61,449 nucleotides of DNA. Origin: Bacillota bacterium. GTDB taxonomy: Bacteria; Bacillota; Clostridia; Clostridiales; Clostridiaceae. The notes under the pieces were generated by a model, which did not search any database, was not told where the DNA came from, and saw nothing but the letters and a program-made list of their open reading frames with translations. Of this stretch, positions 8,925 through 18,034 are shown in pieces. The stretch covers positions 1 through 61,449 of the forward strand of contig JAEZKY010000134.1 in assembly GCA_023435985.1 (NCBI GenBank), given 5' to 3'. Both the position numbers and the translations under genes were made by a program. Each line of letters begins with the position of its first letter. Within the stretch, counting starts at the first letter, position 1.

Positions 8925-9620
8925 ATGAAAAAGAAAAAATTATTAGTAATTGCTATTGCAGCTATGGTTTCAATATCAAGTATTGTTCCAGCTTTTGCTG
9001 ATGACACTACATCAACCCCAACAGCTACTGTAACTGCAGTTCAACAACAAACTAGTGCAAGTTCAGCAACTACACTTTCTAAACTTACTCAAAGAGCAGC
9101 TAAACTCGGCATAGACATTGCAGATTTAACTAATGATCAAGCAAGAGCTAAAATAAGGACAGCGGTTGCAGCAAAACTTGGAATAGACATAACAGGTCTT
9201 ACTCCAGATGAAGCAAGAGCAAAAATTCAAAGCGCAAGAGCTGCAAAGCTTGGTGTTGATATTACAGGTTTATCAAATAAAGATGCAGCAGCTAAATTAA
9301 AAGTAGCCTTCGATACAAAAATTCAAGCTGAACTTGCTAACAGAGCAACAAAACTTGGTGTCGATATTACAGGTTTATCAAATAAAGATGCTAGAGCTAA
9401 ATTAGACCAAGCAGAAGCTGCAAAACTTGGAATTGATGTAACAGGTCTTTCAAATGAAGAAGCAAGAATTAAAATCCAGGAGGCAAAAGCTGCAAAACTT
9501 GGAATCGATATAACAGGATTATCAATTCAAGATGCAAGTGCTAAAATTCAAGCAGCATATCAAGCTAGAAAAGAAGCTAGTCAAGAGAAAAATACAACAA
9601 CTTCTACTACAACAGCCTAG
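8925..9620 (+). CDS. Secreted protein of six 24-residue KLGIDITGLS repeats
   Basis: A signal peptide (MKKKKLLVIAIAAMVSISSI, cleavage after AFA) is followed by a Thr/Ser/Gln-rich linker. Then come six units that begin KLG(I/V)D(I/V)TGL and continue with a charged helix ending AKI or AKL. Five units are 24 residues; the third is lengthened by 11 residues (KIQAELANRAT end). The tail is Thr-rich. No Cys, anchor or catalytic motif is visible. The second ATG (8925) sits 8 bases after AAGGAG; the first (8919) is too close. Monocistronic with its own terminator. Repeats of this kind occur in clostridial and bacillary secreted proteins of unknown role; a surface or matrix function is a guess. Confidence 0.85.
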   Translation: MKKKKLLVIAIAAMVSISSIVPAFADDTTSTPTATVTAVQQQTSASSATTLSKLTQRAAKLGIDIADLTNDQARAKIRTAVAAKLGIDITGLTPDEARAKIQSARAAKLGVDITGLSNKDAAAKLKVAFDTKIQAELANRATKLGVDITGLSNKDARAKLDQAEAAKLGIDVTGLSNEEARIKIQEAKAAKLGIDITGLSIQDASAKIQAAYQARKEASQEKNTTTSTTTA

Positions 9621-9630
9621 TAAATTACTA

Positions 9631-9672
9631 AAAAAGAAGAGGCACTTTCAAATTAAAGTACCTCTCTTTTTT
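9631..9672 (+). terminator. Terminator of the repeat-protein gene
   Basis: Stem GAGGCACTTT / AAAGTACCTC with a six-base loop and one C-A mismatch, flanked by A6 and a run of T. It starts about ten bases after the stop codon. Confidence 0.85.
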
Positions 9673-9809
9673 AATTACATTTTGTGTCATGTAAAAACTT
9701 AGTTTTGTTCTTCTAGCATAATATACTCGTTTCCTAATCCATGAGCTTTTCAAAACTACCAGTATTTAATAATGGTTTTAGTACAAAATATTGTGGTCTT
9801 GCAATTAAA

Positions 9810-10575
9810 TTATAGCAGAAATGTATATTCCTCCCCATCAGCTGGTATTAATATATTAGAAGATATTCCTTTTTCATTAATAAAGTTTCTTAATTCCTTT
9901 CTAGATAATGTCCAATGATTGAATGCTTCCATATGGCTGGCAATAATTTTTGCATTAGGTGCTGCTTTATAAACTTCATAAATATCATCTTTCCCCATTA
10001 CTAAAGGGTTACTATCTAGAAATTTATTATTTCCACTGTTTAAAACAATAACTTCAGGCTTATATGCATCAATTATCTCTTTAACTCCTTCATACCATAC
10101 TGTATCTCCTGCTACATATAAAGTTTTTTCATTTAAATTTCTAAACACAATACCACATACATTTCCCATAAATTTCAGTATCTCTCCAGTTCCATGCTGT
10201 CCATTTGTTTTCGATAATTTAATAGAATCAAATGTAGTATCTTCTTTTAAAACTTCAATATTTTGAAAACCACTCTCCATAAGTTCCTTAGCATCTACTT
10301 TATCTTGTACAAATATTTTCATATTCTTTGGTAATACTTTTTTAGCAACATCATCAAAAATGATCTCTATGTAAATGTGTTACCACTACAGCATCTACAC
10401 TTATAATTTCATCAATTGTTGTTGAGAGATCTACTACTGGATTAAATTGCTCCTGCCTTACTGTATTAGGATAGGGTGGATATGTTCCTTTCTCCGCCAA
10501 AACCGGATCAATTAAGAACTTCTTTCCAGCATATTGAACAATTATTGTAGCATTTCGAATTTGCCTAATCTTCAT
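9810..10575 (-). pseudogene. Frameshifted metallo-beta-lactamase-fold hydrolase (UlaG-like)
   Basis: Two frames together give one MBL-fold protein. The 5' part (from the ATG at 10575 after AAGGAG) starts MKIRQIRNATIIVQYAGKKF and ends at the metal motif THLHRDHF, then hits TGA at 10354-10356. One base shifted, the reading continues DDVAKKVLPKNMKIFVQDK to the stop at 9810 and includes ASHMEAFNHW. Removing one T from the run of five (A5 at 10356-10360 on the + strand) restores HxHxDH followed by DD. Either a homopolymer frameshift has killed the gene or there is a sequencing error. Intact relatives are metal-dependent hydrolases of the UlaG/YwqN-neighbourhood kind with diverse substrates. Confidence 0.85.
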
Positions 10576-10770
10576 AATCACAACTCCTTCTTTTTTATCC
10601 ACGTACATTTTATACTATATAAAACATAATTTACATAAATAAAATCAAGTCTTTTTATAATTTTACTTGAATAATGAAAGTAATTATGAAGCCGCCTTAT
10701 TAAATTAAGTGTAATTTGTTTTTACATTTTAATTTATGCTTATAATAAAGAATTTAAGATTCTATACTGT

Positions 10771-11187
10771 TTATGTTGTTTCATTGATAATAATAGTTAA
10801 TCTATAATTTACATAATTATTTAATTCCACCAAAAATTCATCTAGAATTTCATTAGAAGGAAATTTACATTCAAGGAGGTAACAGCCCTCACCACTGATT
10901 TTATAATTATGAATTATATAGTTTTCTTGTGAACTTACAAAAGATAGATACGGCTTATGATGCGTACTTTTCGTATAAATATTTAACATTACATGAATAG
11001 ATATTCCTAATTTCGCTTGATTAACTTTAATTGTATATCTCTCAATAACTCCTGCATCTTCCAATTTAGCAACCCTTAATGCTGCTGCTTGACCTGTCAA
11101 ATGCACCCTTTCCCCAAGCTCTTTCATAGTTATACGGCTATTCTTAGACAATTCCGTTAAAATAAGTTTATCTGTATTATCTAACAT
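10771..11187 (-). CDS. Lrp/AsnC family transcriptional regulator
   Basis: 138 residues with an N-terminal winged HTH (LDNTDKLILTELSKNSRITM, recognition part LTGQAAALRVAKLEDAGVI) and a C-terminal RAM-like alpha/beta domain ending in YRLTIIINETT. Family members sense amino acids and often act on a neighbouring gene or globally. The ATG at 11187 follows AGGA. Upstream on the same strand is the DNA glycosylase gene (36 bp away), so the two may be co-transcribed. The target is unknown. Confidence 0.85.
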   Translation of the reverse strand: MLDNTDKLILTELSKNSRITMKELGERVHLTGQAAALRVAKLEDAGVIERYTIKVNQAKLGISIHVMLNIYTKSTHHKPYLSFVSSQENYIIHNYKISGEGCYLLECKFPSNEILDEFLVELNNYVNYRLTIIINETT

Positions 11188-11223
11188 TTTTTCAATTCCT
11201 TTCAGTATACTTAGATAAAGCAG

Positions 11224-11877
11224 TTATCTTACTGACACATATTTATTGCCTTCTATATAAAATCTCCAAAGATAATCCTTTGCCTCTCCAGCATAATCAA
11301 TTCCCACGCGCTTGGAATGTATTATATTAAATTTTTCATTTTCTCCTTCTTCTATATATAGGCTGTCTCCACATAAATCTTCTCCATTTAAACCTTTATC
11401 AATTAATAATGCTTTGCATAACTTACCCGGACCATTAGTTAAGCCCTTTATTTGACTTTTAGTTAATTGATCATATAATTTTTTAAATCTATTTTGTGCC
11501 ATCAAATCTAACCCTTCTAATGGTTCAAGAGCTCTTATTAAAACTGCCTGAGGATTTCCTTCTCCCATAGTAACTACGTTAAAACAATAGTGCATACCAT
11601 AAATTATAAATACGTAAGAAAATCCTGGTCCTCCATACATAATCTCAACTCTTGGAGTTCTTTTTCCACCATAGGAATGTGCAGCTCTATCTGTTATTCC
11701 CATATATGCCTCTGCTTCAACAATCTTTGCAGAAATCCTCTGCCCATTAACTTCATGCACAAGTACTTTTCCTAAGAGCTCTTTTGCAACTATTACTGAG
11801 TCTCTATTAAAAAAATCTCTATCTAATTTTTTCATATTTAATGGCTTTCCTTTTACCATATTAACTTTAATTGGCAT
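11224..11877 (-). CDS. 3-methyladenine DNA glycosylase, AAG/Mpg family
   Basis: Removes alkylated purines in base excision repair. The family pattern is clear: LDRDFFNRDSVIVAKELLGK, IVEAEAYMGITDRAAHSYGG, GPGFSYVFIIYGMHYCFNVV and ALEPLEGLD, with the catalytic Glu in VEAEAY. The ATG at 11877 has AGGAGG at 8 bases; Met15 (KKLDRDFF) is an alternative start giving the more usual ~200 residues. It precedes the Lrp-type regulator on the same strand. Confidence 0.92.
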   Translation of the reverse strand: MPIKVNMVKGKPLNMKKLDRDFFNRDSVIVAKELLGKVLVHEVNGQRISAKIVEAEAYMGITDRAAHSYGGKRTPRVEIMYGGPGFSYVFIIYGMHYCFNVVTMGEGNPQAVLIRALEPLEGLDLMAQNRFKKLYDQLTKSQIKGLTNGPGKLCKALLIDKGLNGEDLCGDSLYIEEGENEKFNIIHSKRVGIDYAGEAKDYLWRFYIEGNKYVSVR

Positions 11878-12047
11878 ATACCATTCCTCCTGAAACTTTA
11901 TACTTAATACATATATTACACATTAAATATATTAAAGATTTAGTATTATTTCAAGGAGTATTATATACATATTTTTTTTTAATATATACAAAATTAAGAA
12001 AATCCTGCATTATAATATCCACTCTAGATCTTACTAATGGATTTTAA

Positions 12048-12134
12048 TCACTTCTTTATATCCGATGGAGGCACTCTATACTTTTTCTTAAAACTCTTAG
12101 AAAAATGAGCAACATTTTCAAAATTATATAACAA
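12048..12134 (-). pseudogene. Remnant of an AraC-family regulator, C-terminal end only
   Basis: Reading the minus strand to the TGA at 12048-12050 gives NFENVAHFSKSFKKKY followed by RVPPSDIKK. This is the last helix-turn-helix of AraC proteins (GFxNxxxFSRxFKKxxGxSPxxYR). A stop codon lies about a dozen codons upstream in frame, and the rest of the gene is gone. The overlapping open frame that could be read here (12056-12253) is an artefact of the A/T-rich decay. Confidence 0.75.
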
Positions 12135-12351
12135 AAATACCACAAATTATTTTTTATACTGCGGTATTTCAATACATTATTCATTCTTTCAGTTATTATA
12201 TTAAATAATAATAAATATAAAATCTTTTCATTTTCCAGCATACTATCATTCATTTATCAAGGAACATCGTTCAAATTTTAAATTCTATTAATTATTCATA
12301 TACATCGACCACATCAGAGAGCGGTTAATGAGGCCGATGCTATTACTGACA

Positions 12352-13206
12352 TTAAGCTATTACATCATCATGATTAGTACTTATAATAACATTATGCCAT
12401 TGCTGAATTTCTTCTTCAAAATCTTTTACCTTATTTCTGAAAATATCAATTGTATCACTTCCAAGAGGCAAATGAACTGGAGGCTTGTTAACCTTGGATA
12501 TACTTAGAATAGCTTGTGCAAGTTTTGCAGGATCTCCAGGTTGCCTTCTATTTAATTCTCCTACTAATTCTCTCATCTTACCTACATTTCCTGAATAATC
12601 ATCAATTATAGCTACTGAATGAGCAAGAGATGTTTCGTCTAGGAAGTTTGTTCTAAAGAAACCTGGTTCTATAGCAGTTGCATAAATTCCAAGAGGTGCA
12701 AGTTCCATTGCCAATGTTTCAGTTATACCCTCAACAGCAAACTTTGTTGATCCATATAATCCCCAGCCTTGATAACCACTTAGACCTCCTCCTGAGGACA
12801 AGTTGATTATATGACCAGAACGCTGCTTTCTCATATATGGAAGAACAGCTCTAGTTACATTTAAAAGTCCAAATACGTTGACCTCATAAAGTCTCTTTAC
12901 TTCTTGTGAAGTTCCTTCTTCTACAGCACAAAGTAAACCATAACCTGCATTATTCACTAGTACATCTATTCTACCAAATTTCTCAATTGCCTTTGCTACT
13001 GCCTTCTTTGCCTGCTGCTCATCCGTTACATCTAAAAATGTTATATAAACATTTTTAGGAGTTCCTAGCTTTTCAATTAAATCCATTCCCTTCATGCTTC
13101 TAGCAGTTGCAACCACCTTATCTCCTTCCGCTAACGCAGCTTTGGCAATCTCGAATCCAAAGCCTCGAGAAGCACCTGTAATAAACCATACTTTTTGTTT
13201 TGTCAT
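12352..13206 (-). CDS. Short-chain dehydrogenase/reductase
   Basis: Classical SDR of 284 residues: the NAD(P) Rossmann motif TGASRGFGFEIA at residues 10-21 (TGxxxGxG), NNAGYG, Ser in INLSSGGG and the catalytic YxxxK in LYGSTKFAVEG. The substrate cannot be read from the sequence. The start ATG at 13206 follows AAAGGAAAG; the longer frame begins inside that leader. An AraC remnant lies downstream, so the gene may once have had a regulator next to it. A hairpin-forming segment (CATCG to CGATG, about 12304-12340) follows the stop. Confidence 0.9.
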   Translation of the reverse strand: MTKQKVWFITGASRGFGFEIAKAALAEGDKVVATARSMKGMDLIEKLGTPKNVYITFLDVTDEQQAKKAVAKAIEKFGRIDVLVNNAGYGLLCAVEEGTSQEVKRLYEVNVFGLLNVTRAVLPYMRKQRSGHIINLSSGGGLSGYQGWGLYGSTKFAVEGITETLAMELAPLGIYATAIEPGFFRTNFLDETSLAHSVAIIDDYSGNVGKMRELVGELNRRQPGDPAKLAQAILSISKVNKPPVHLPLGSDTIDIFRNKVKDFEEEIQQWHNVIISTNHDDVIA

Positions 13207-13344
13207 TTTACATCTTTCCTTTCTCATCAGGTTCTATAACTTATGGGATTATAATAACAAAAATCTCTTATTAAAGCTTTTCTCTACGGTTCATTTTATT
13301 TGTCAATTAAGTTCATAAATAAATTTAATATTTTAACTAATAAA

Positions 13345-13377
13345 AAAACTGGCTGCTTTTATTTTTCAACCAGTTTT
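13345..13377 (-). terminator. Terminator after the galactose-binding-protein paralogue
   Basis: Stem AAAACTGG / CCAGTTTT, extended inward by TG/CA around a mismatch. On the minus strand it is followed by TTTTTTTATTAG. It ends the transcript of the binding protein gene and isolates it from the downstream SDR. Confidence 0.8.
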
Positions 13378-13424
13378 TATTTCCTATATATATTTTTATC
13401 TTTAGTAGCTATAATATTATGTAT

Positions 13425-14474
13425 TTAAGCGACATATGCCTTATATGGTAATCGAACAGCAACTCCTGTTTCATCCGCTTTATATTGTGTATTATTAAGA
13501 GGAGGATTACCTTGAAATATATTTAATCCTATTGCATAAATAGCATTTGCCATATCCAATGGATTTTGAATAACCGAACCCGTCATATACCCTTTCTTTA
13601 TTAATTCCTGAGCTTCAGCTATTGCATCTACACCGACAACTGGAATTGTTTTCATTTTATCTCCTTGATTATAACCATGACTTTGTAACGCTTCAATAGC
13701 GCCTATTGCCATTTCATCATTGTTAGCAATTATCGCCTCTATTCTTCCATCATACTGTAGGAACAATGAATTTACAGCGCTTTGAGCTAAATCTCTTCTC
13801 CAATCGCTAACATTTAATGCTAGTTGCTGAGTTTTTATTCCAGCATTATTAATTGTTGACACAGAATATTGTGTTCTCTCCTGTGCCTCTATACTGCTAC
13901 GCTCCCCTTGAAGCATAATATATTCCAATATTCCATCATTGTTTTTATCAATAAAACTTCTATCAGTATTCCATAAATTCACTAACATTTGTCCTTGCAA
14001 TGCACCTGCCTCTCTTGCGTCTGTTCCTACATAAAAGGATTTAGGGTAGGCTTTAATTGGATCTAATGCCACTGGTTCTCTATTAAAAAAAATTACAGGA
14101 ATTCCTCTACTTTTAGCCATATCTATAACTTCTTGTGTAGCTAGTGTATTAGCTAAATTTACTAATAGAATATCCACGTTCTCATTCTTAATTATGTTGT
14201 CAATCACTTCATTTTCAATTGATTGATTTCCTTTTCCATCATAAAATTTAAATTCAACTTTTCCTGAATTTTGTTTTTGAATTTCCTCTAAGCCTTGTCT
14301 CACTAAAGAAATAAATACATCTTCAAAATTATATAGTACTACACTCACCGCTATAGGTCTTTGCCTAAATAAATCTATTCGAGCATTAACTATTCTATTT
14401 TTACCTATTGGCATTATTGATAGTAATATAATTACAGCTTCTAAAATCACTAACATTCTCCTCAATGTGCGCAT
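13425..14474 (-). CDS. Orphan galactose/glucose-type periplasmic binding protein (MglB-like)
   Basis: 349 residues, similar throughout to E. coli MglB/GGBP: VVLYNFEDVFISLVRQGLEE, VGTDAREAGALQGQM, the Ca-loop-like DKNNDGILEY, IANNDEMAIGAIEAL, VVGVDAIAEAQELIKKG and the closing RLPYKAYV. The N-terminus is a hydrophobic signal/anchor (MLVILEAVIILLSIMPIG) without a lipobox Cys. No ABC ATPase or permease of the mgl type is adjacent, so it is an orphan. A close paralogue lies at 27634. In Clostridium, orphan sugar-binding proteins can act as ligand sensors for histidine kinases (XylFII-LytS); that role is inference here. Start ATG at 14474 follows AGAGAGGA. Confidence 0.85.
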   Translation of the reverse strand: MRTLRRMLVILEAVIILLSIMPIGKNRIVNARIDLFRQRPIAVSVVLYNFEDVFISLVRQGLEEIQKQNSGKVEFKFYDGKGNQSIENEVIDNIIKNENVDILLVNLANTLATQEVIDMAKSRGIPVIFFNREPVALDPIKAYPKSFYVGTDAREAGALQGQMLVNLWNTDRSFIDKNNDGILEYIMLQGERSSIEAQERTQYSVSTINNAGIKTQQLALNVSDWRRDLAQSAVNSLFLQYDGRIEAIIANNDEMAIGAIEALQSHGYNQGDKMKTIPVVGVDAIAEAQELIKKGYMTGSVIQNPLDMANAIYAIGLNIFQGNPPLNNTQYKADETGVAVRLPYKAYVA

Positions 14475-14603
14475 CTGAAATCCTCTCTTTCGCTTCTTAT
14501 AGGATAATATTAGTATTATCAATATCAGATTATATTATCTATTTTCCATAAACTTATTTATTATAAATCTTAAAATTATTAGATAATACGATATTTTAGT
14601 TAA

Positions 14604-15146
14604 TCAATCGATAATCTGTTTTATTAGTTTAACTGTATCCTCAATATTTTCATTATTATTTATCACATATTCGCATTGGACTATTTTAAAAATCTCTCTA
14701 TCATACTCAATTCTATATTTAACACTTTGAGGCTCTCTTTTTTTCAGCATCCTGCGTCGCCTCCCCTCTTCATCTACTTTAATATAAATAGCTACTATTT
14801 CTGCATCTTTAATATCATTTTTAAGCTCTTTAATACCATCTGGGTCAACTATATATAAACTAGTACCTTTATTTTGATATTGCTCTTTTGTTGCCCAATA
14901 ATGATTGTTGTCAAAATATGTGTGAGCTATAATTCCATTCTTTAAAATTTCTTCTTTAGAGAAATCATTAATATCAAAAACTTCTGGTGCATGCTCAACA
15001 AATATATGACCTTTTTCATTTTCAAATCTTGGTTTTCTCGTTGTATAACTTTGTATATAGTTATATCCTTCTTTTTCTAAAAGTTCTGCTATAGTGCTTT
15101 TCCCGCTTCCTGATTCACCTACTAAGCATATTATCTTATCTCTCAT
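14604..15146 (-). CDS. Guanylate-kinase-like P-loop nucleotide kinase
   Basis: 180 residues. P-loop GESGSGKST at residues 10-18, then the GMP-kinase-like SYTTRKPRFENEKGH near residue 33, IVDPDGIKEL and an Arg-rich lid segment (EEGRRRRMLKKREPQS). It resembles guanylate kinases but is more divergent than housekeeping Gmk, so it may phosphorylate another nucleotide or metabolite. The ATG at 15146 follows AAGGAT. Monocistronic. Confidence 0.75.
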   Translation of the reverse strand: MRDKIICLVGESGSGKSTIAELLEKEGYNYIQSYTTRKPRFENEKGHIFVEHAPEVFDINDFSKEEILKNGIIAHTYFDNNHYWATKEQYQNKGTSLYIVDPDGIKELKNDIKDAEIVAIYIKVDEEGRRRRMLKKREPQSVKYRIEYDREIFKIVQCEYVINNNENIEDTVKLIKQIID

Positions 15147-15212
15147 AGTTTAAATCCTTACTTTCATTCAATTTAAATAAAGTTTTTTTGTTTATCTATA
15201 GTATTACCTAAT

Positions 15213-15253
15213 AAAAAAATCGCAAATTCACTTTTTATTATGAATATGCGATT
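15213..15253 (-). terminator. Terminator of the 55-residue protein gene
   Basis: Stem AATCGCA / TGCGATT continued by ATTCA / TGAAT around a mismatch. On the minus strand a run of T follows (A7 on the + strand, 15213-15219). It lies 30 bases after the stop of the small gene. Confidence 0.8.
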
Positions 15254-15283
15254 CTACATTTCATTAAGTAATATTTTTTATTT

Positions 15284-15451
15284 CTATAAGTCGTCAACAT
15301 CCTGTTCTTCACCGTATCTAACAGTTCCTTCTGAACTAAAAGTATCATTCTGGTCTCTTTCAATAAAATATCCGTCATTAGGCTCCTTTGATGGCTTAGC
15401 ATAACTTGAATGAACATTTGTTAACCTTTTAGTGTTTTTTCTTTTTATCAT
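15284..15451 (-). CDS. Small hypothetical protein, 55 residues
   Basis: Translation runs from a basic start (MIKRKNTKRL) through a Ser/Pro middle to a strongly acidic end (YGEEQDVDDL). No membrane segment or Cys. The family is not recognised. Support comes from an ATG, a weak GTAGGT upstream, a good terminator right behind it and a length of 56 codons without stop. It could be a small spore or stress protein, but there is no evidence for either. Confidence 0.55.
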   Translation of the reverse strand: MIKRKNTKRLTNVHSSYAKPSKEPNDGYFIERDQNDTFSSEGTVRYGEEQDVDDL

Positions 15452-15562
15452 AATGGAATACCTACTTTCATTAAAATATAGTAATTTTAGTATTCCTCGT
15501 AATAAAAATAATATTTCATATATACATTGATATTGTTATTGTATATCAATCTAAGTACATTA

Positions 15563-16111
15563 TTATAACTTTCTTCCCATGATAATTTCATCACGATATG
15601 TTCCATCTTTAAGTTTATATGCATTTTTCACATTTCCCCAAACCTCAAAACCATACTTTTTATATAAACTTTTTGCTTTCTCATTATCATAAAACACACC
15701 AAGTTCAATTTGTTCATACCCCATTTGTCTTGCTTGTTCGATTACTTCTTTGATAAGCGCATTTCCAATACCATTATTCCAGTACTGTTCTTTTATAGAA
15801 ATTCCAAATACTGCTCTATGTTTAAGCTTAATATGATTTCTTACACAATTAATTCCTACATTGCCTGCAAATTTATTGTTAATAAATGCGGCAATCATCA
15901 TATCTGTACTACTGCTTAGGCTTTCCTTAAGAAGTTCTGTTTCTTTATCAATTGTTATATTGATTTCTTCAGGATATCTAACCATAAAGTATGTTTCCTC
16001 TGATGTCATTTTTAAATATTTAATCATTTCTTCCGCATCATGTTCATCTGGACTTCTTAAAATGCATGTTGTTCCGTCTTTCAATTCTACTTTTTTTTCT
16101 CCAAATTTCAT
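15563..16111 (-). CDS. GNAT family N-acetyltransferase (RimJ/RimL-like)
   Basis: 182 residues, one GNAT domain. The acetyl-CoA pyrophosphate loop is seen as EQYWNNGIGNALIKEV (degenerate Q/RxxGxG/A) near residue 115, followed by ELGVFYDNEKAKSLYKKYGF, typical of the last helix and strand. The acceptor is unknown. GGAGG lies 8 bases before the ATG at 16111. Monocistronic. Confidence 0.85.
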   Translation of the reverse strand: MKFGEKKVELKDGTTCILRSPDEHDAEEMIKYLKMTSEETYFMVRYPEEINITIDKETELLKESLSSSTDMMIAAFINNKFAGNVGINCVRNHIKLKHRAVFGISIKEQYWNNGIGNALIKEVIEQARQMGYEQIELGVFYDNEKAKSLYKKYGFEVWGNVKNAYKLKDGTYRDEIIMGRKL

Positions 16112-16434
16112 TATGATTTCCTCCCAAAATTATAACTTCCACTTTGGCTAATTATAGCATATTTTCAAATATACCACTATTCGTTTTTTCAAAAAATATT
16201 GTTTTTATTACTTCAAGGCTTAAATATTGTAATTGAATTTGTTATCATCCTGACCCAATAGAATACTATAATATATTCATAAACATTGATAAAAAAGTTT
16301 TTTCATAAATATTTTCCCTATTAAATAAATATACAAAGAAGGCATAATTTAAAAAATAACAAGTCAATTTGTTTCCTTGCCTGATGAGAAATATCCATAG
16401 CAACTTTGGACTTGCTATTTATTTTCATGTGCCT
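16112..16434. other. Intergenic region between the acetyltransferase and the secreted glycosidase
   Basis: Very A/T-rich, no ORF recognised. Near its right end the segments AATAACAAGTC (around 16356) and GACTTGCTATT (around 16410) can pair as a long-loop hairpin. This is a possible second transcript end downstream of the glycosidase gene. Confidence 0.4.
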
Positions 16435-16472
16435 AAAGAGTAACATATTCTCCGTACGATATGTTACTCTTT
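16435..16472 (-). terminator. Terminator-like hairpin after the secreted glycosidase gene
   Basis: Perfect 14-bp stem AAAGAGTAACATAT / ATATGTTACTCTTT with a ten-base loop, 35 bases past the stop. The T-tract is short on either strand, so it may also act as an mRNA 3'-end stabiliser. Confidence 0.65.
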
Positions 16473-16506
16473 AATAAAGAACAAACTTTATACTACTTAA
16501 TTAAAT

Positions 16507-17790
16507 TCACTGAGTTATATAAATGCGATAGCCACTAGTATTATTAGTACTTGGTATTGAAACATTAATTGCTCCATTAGATACAGCATAGCTCTTTGAA
16601 GAAACTAAAGTTGTGCCGCTTACAGGAGTGTCTTTACTTGTCCAATCTACTTTTTCCACTTTAACATTTGCCGTTGAACCAATAAAAGATGGTATATTTT
16701 TTATATTCACATTAATAGTTCCATCATTAACACCGCCTAAAAGTATACTTACATACTTAGTACTTGAATCAACACAAGCGAAACCATCGACTCCATTGCT
16801 ATTATCATTTGGAGGTGTTACATTAACCATATTGCCAGTCATATCACCATACCATTTATAAAACCACCATCCAGCACCTTTTTGTGTATCAGATGCCATA
16901 AGACTTCCTAATCTCCCAGGTGCACCTGTCCACCACCACGAAATACAAGCTGAATCTACTTTATTTCGTTCAAATTTAGCAATAAAAGGTGCTGATGCTC
17001 CTGGTTGTCCCTCTGCATAATGACTACTATCACAATATTCATTTATTGAAATTTTCTTTTCTGATATTCCAAGTGCACTTTCTATTGCTTTCAGATCTTT
17101 AATGTTTCCAGAGATATTGCTGCTTCCTCCAAGTTCATGCCAGCAGATTACATCTGGAATACAATTATTAGTCTTACAAAAACTAAGGAAATCATTCATT
17201 CTGCTATGATTGTAGTAAGAATACGAAGGCCCTACAATCTGAGCATTTGAATCCAAAGAACGTATTAATTTATAAGTTTGAAGCCACATATCATTAAAGC
17301 TTACTGTAGTGCTTGTCCACGTACCATCTGGCTCATTCCATATCTCATAGCCATAAAAATCAGAATATCCTGACGCTTTCTTTTGATTGATCACATTAGT
17401 AACCTTACTAAGCCAGTCATTCATGTTTGTAAAAGCATAAGGCCACTTTGGATATATATCTGCTAATCTAATCATAACTTTTCCAGTTGTATTACTAAGT
17501 CTTCCAGCCACTGGTATAGCAGCTCCTATAGGTTGCTGATTTTGTGATCCAGCTAAAGCTGGATTTGTGAAAATATTTGGCTTAAGTGGTGCTACAAACT
17601 GTGCTATGTCACTTGGTTTACTCTCAGTAACTCCATAGAGCGAGCCACTTGCGCAATGAGTTACCCCTCTAATTGTAGTTCCACAATCTACAGTTAAAGT
17701 GCTGGCTGCAAAAGCTGGCTTTACAGGAATTGCACCTGCTACTAAAATAAGCGCCAAACCTAATGTCATACTAATAAATCTTTTTTTCAT
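16507..17790 (-). CDS. Secreted glycoside hydrolase, clan GH-A, GH39-like
   Basis: 427 residues with a signal peptide ending at AFA-A (near residue 30). A TIM-barrel glycosidase follows, with acid/base Glu in GYEIWNEPDG (E153) and a likely nucleophile Glu in KISINEYC (near 249). WWWTGAPGRLGSL and a C-terminal beta domain (from about 330, NGVDGFACVDSS to YRIYITQ) complete it. Four Cys may form disulfides. I assign GH39-like on the spacing of the two Glu motifs; other clan-A families cannot be excluded. Likely attacks plant cell-wall xylan or arabinan side chains. AAGGAGG supports the third ATG (17790). Next to GH31, suggesting extracellular then intracellular steps. Confidence 0.7.
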   Translation of the reverse strand: MKKRFISMTLGLALILVAGAIPVKPAFAASTLTVDCGTTIRGVTHCASGSLYGVTESKPSDIAQFVAPLKPNIFTNPALAGSQNQQPIGAAIPVAGRLSNTTGKVMIRLADIYPKWPYAFTNMNDWLSKVTNVINQKKASGYSDFYGYEIWNEPDGTWTSTTVSFNDMWLQTYKLIRSLDSNAQIVGPSYSYYNHSRMNDFLSFCKTNNCIPDVICWHELGGSSNISGNIKDLKAIESALGISEKKISINEYCDSSHYAEGQPGASAPFIAKFERNKVDSACISWWWTGAPGRLGSLMASDTQKGAGWWFYKWYGDMTGNMVNVTPPNDNSNGVDGFACVDSSTKYVSILLGGVNDGTINVNIKNIPSFIGSTANVKVEKVDWTSKDTPVSGTTLVSSKSYAVSNGAINVSIPSTNNTSGYRIYITQ

Positions 17791-18034
17791 CATCATTCCT
17801 CCTTGTCTTATTAAATTTATTTAGAGTTTTTTTAAGTCCTTAGCACTTAGTACCTCCACCTTCTCTCCTTAAATTATCATCTATCAAAATACTATAATTA
17901 TTGATTAATAATTTATAATATTTGATATGTATACTACATTATTTCTCCTGCAATATATTAATGTTATAGAGTACTAGTTTCCCTTATAAACATATCTTTA
18001 ACAAAATAAAAACTTAAATTTACATATACTAAAA

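Noticed and set aside
12056..12253. 65-codon frame on the minus strand
   Set aside because: Overlaps the AraC remnant in another frame, no ribosome binding site, low-complexity A/T translation.
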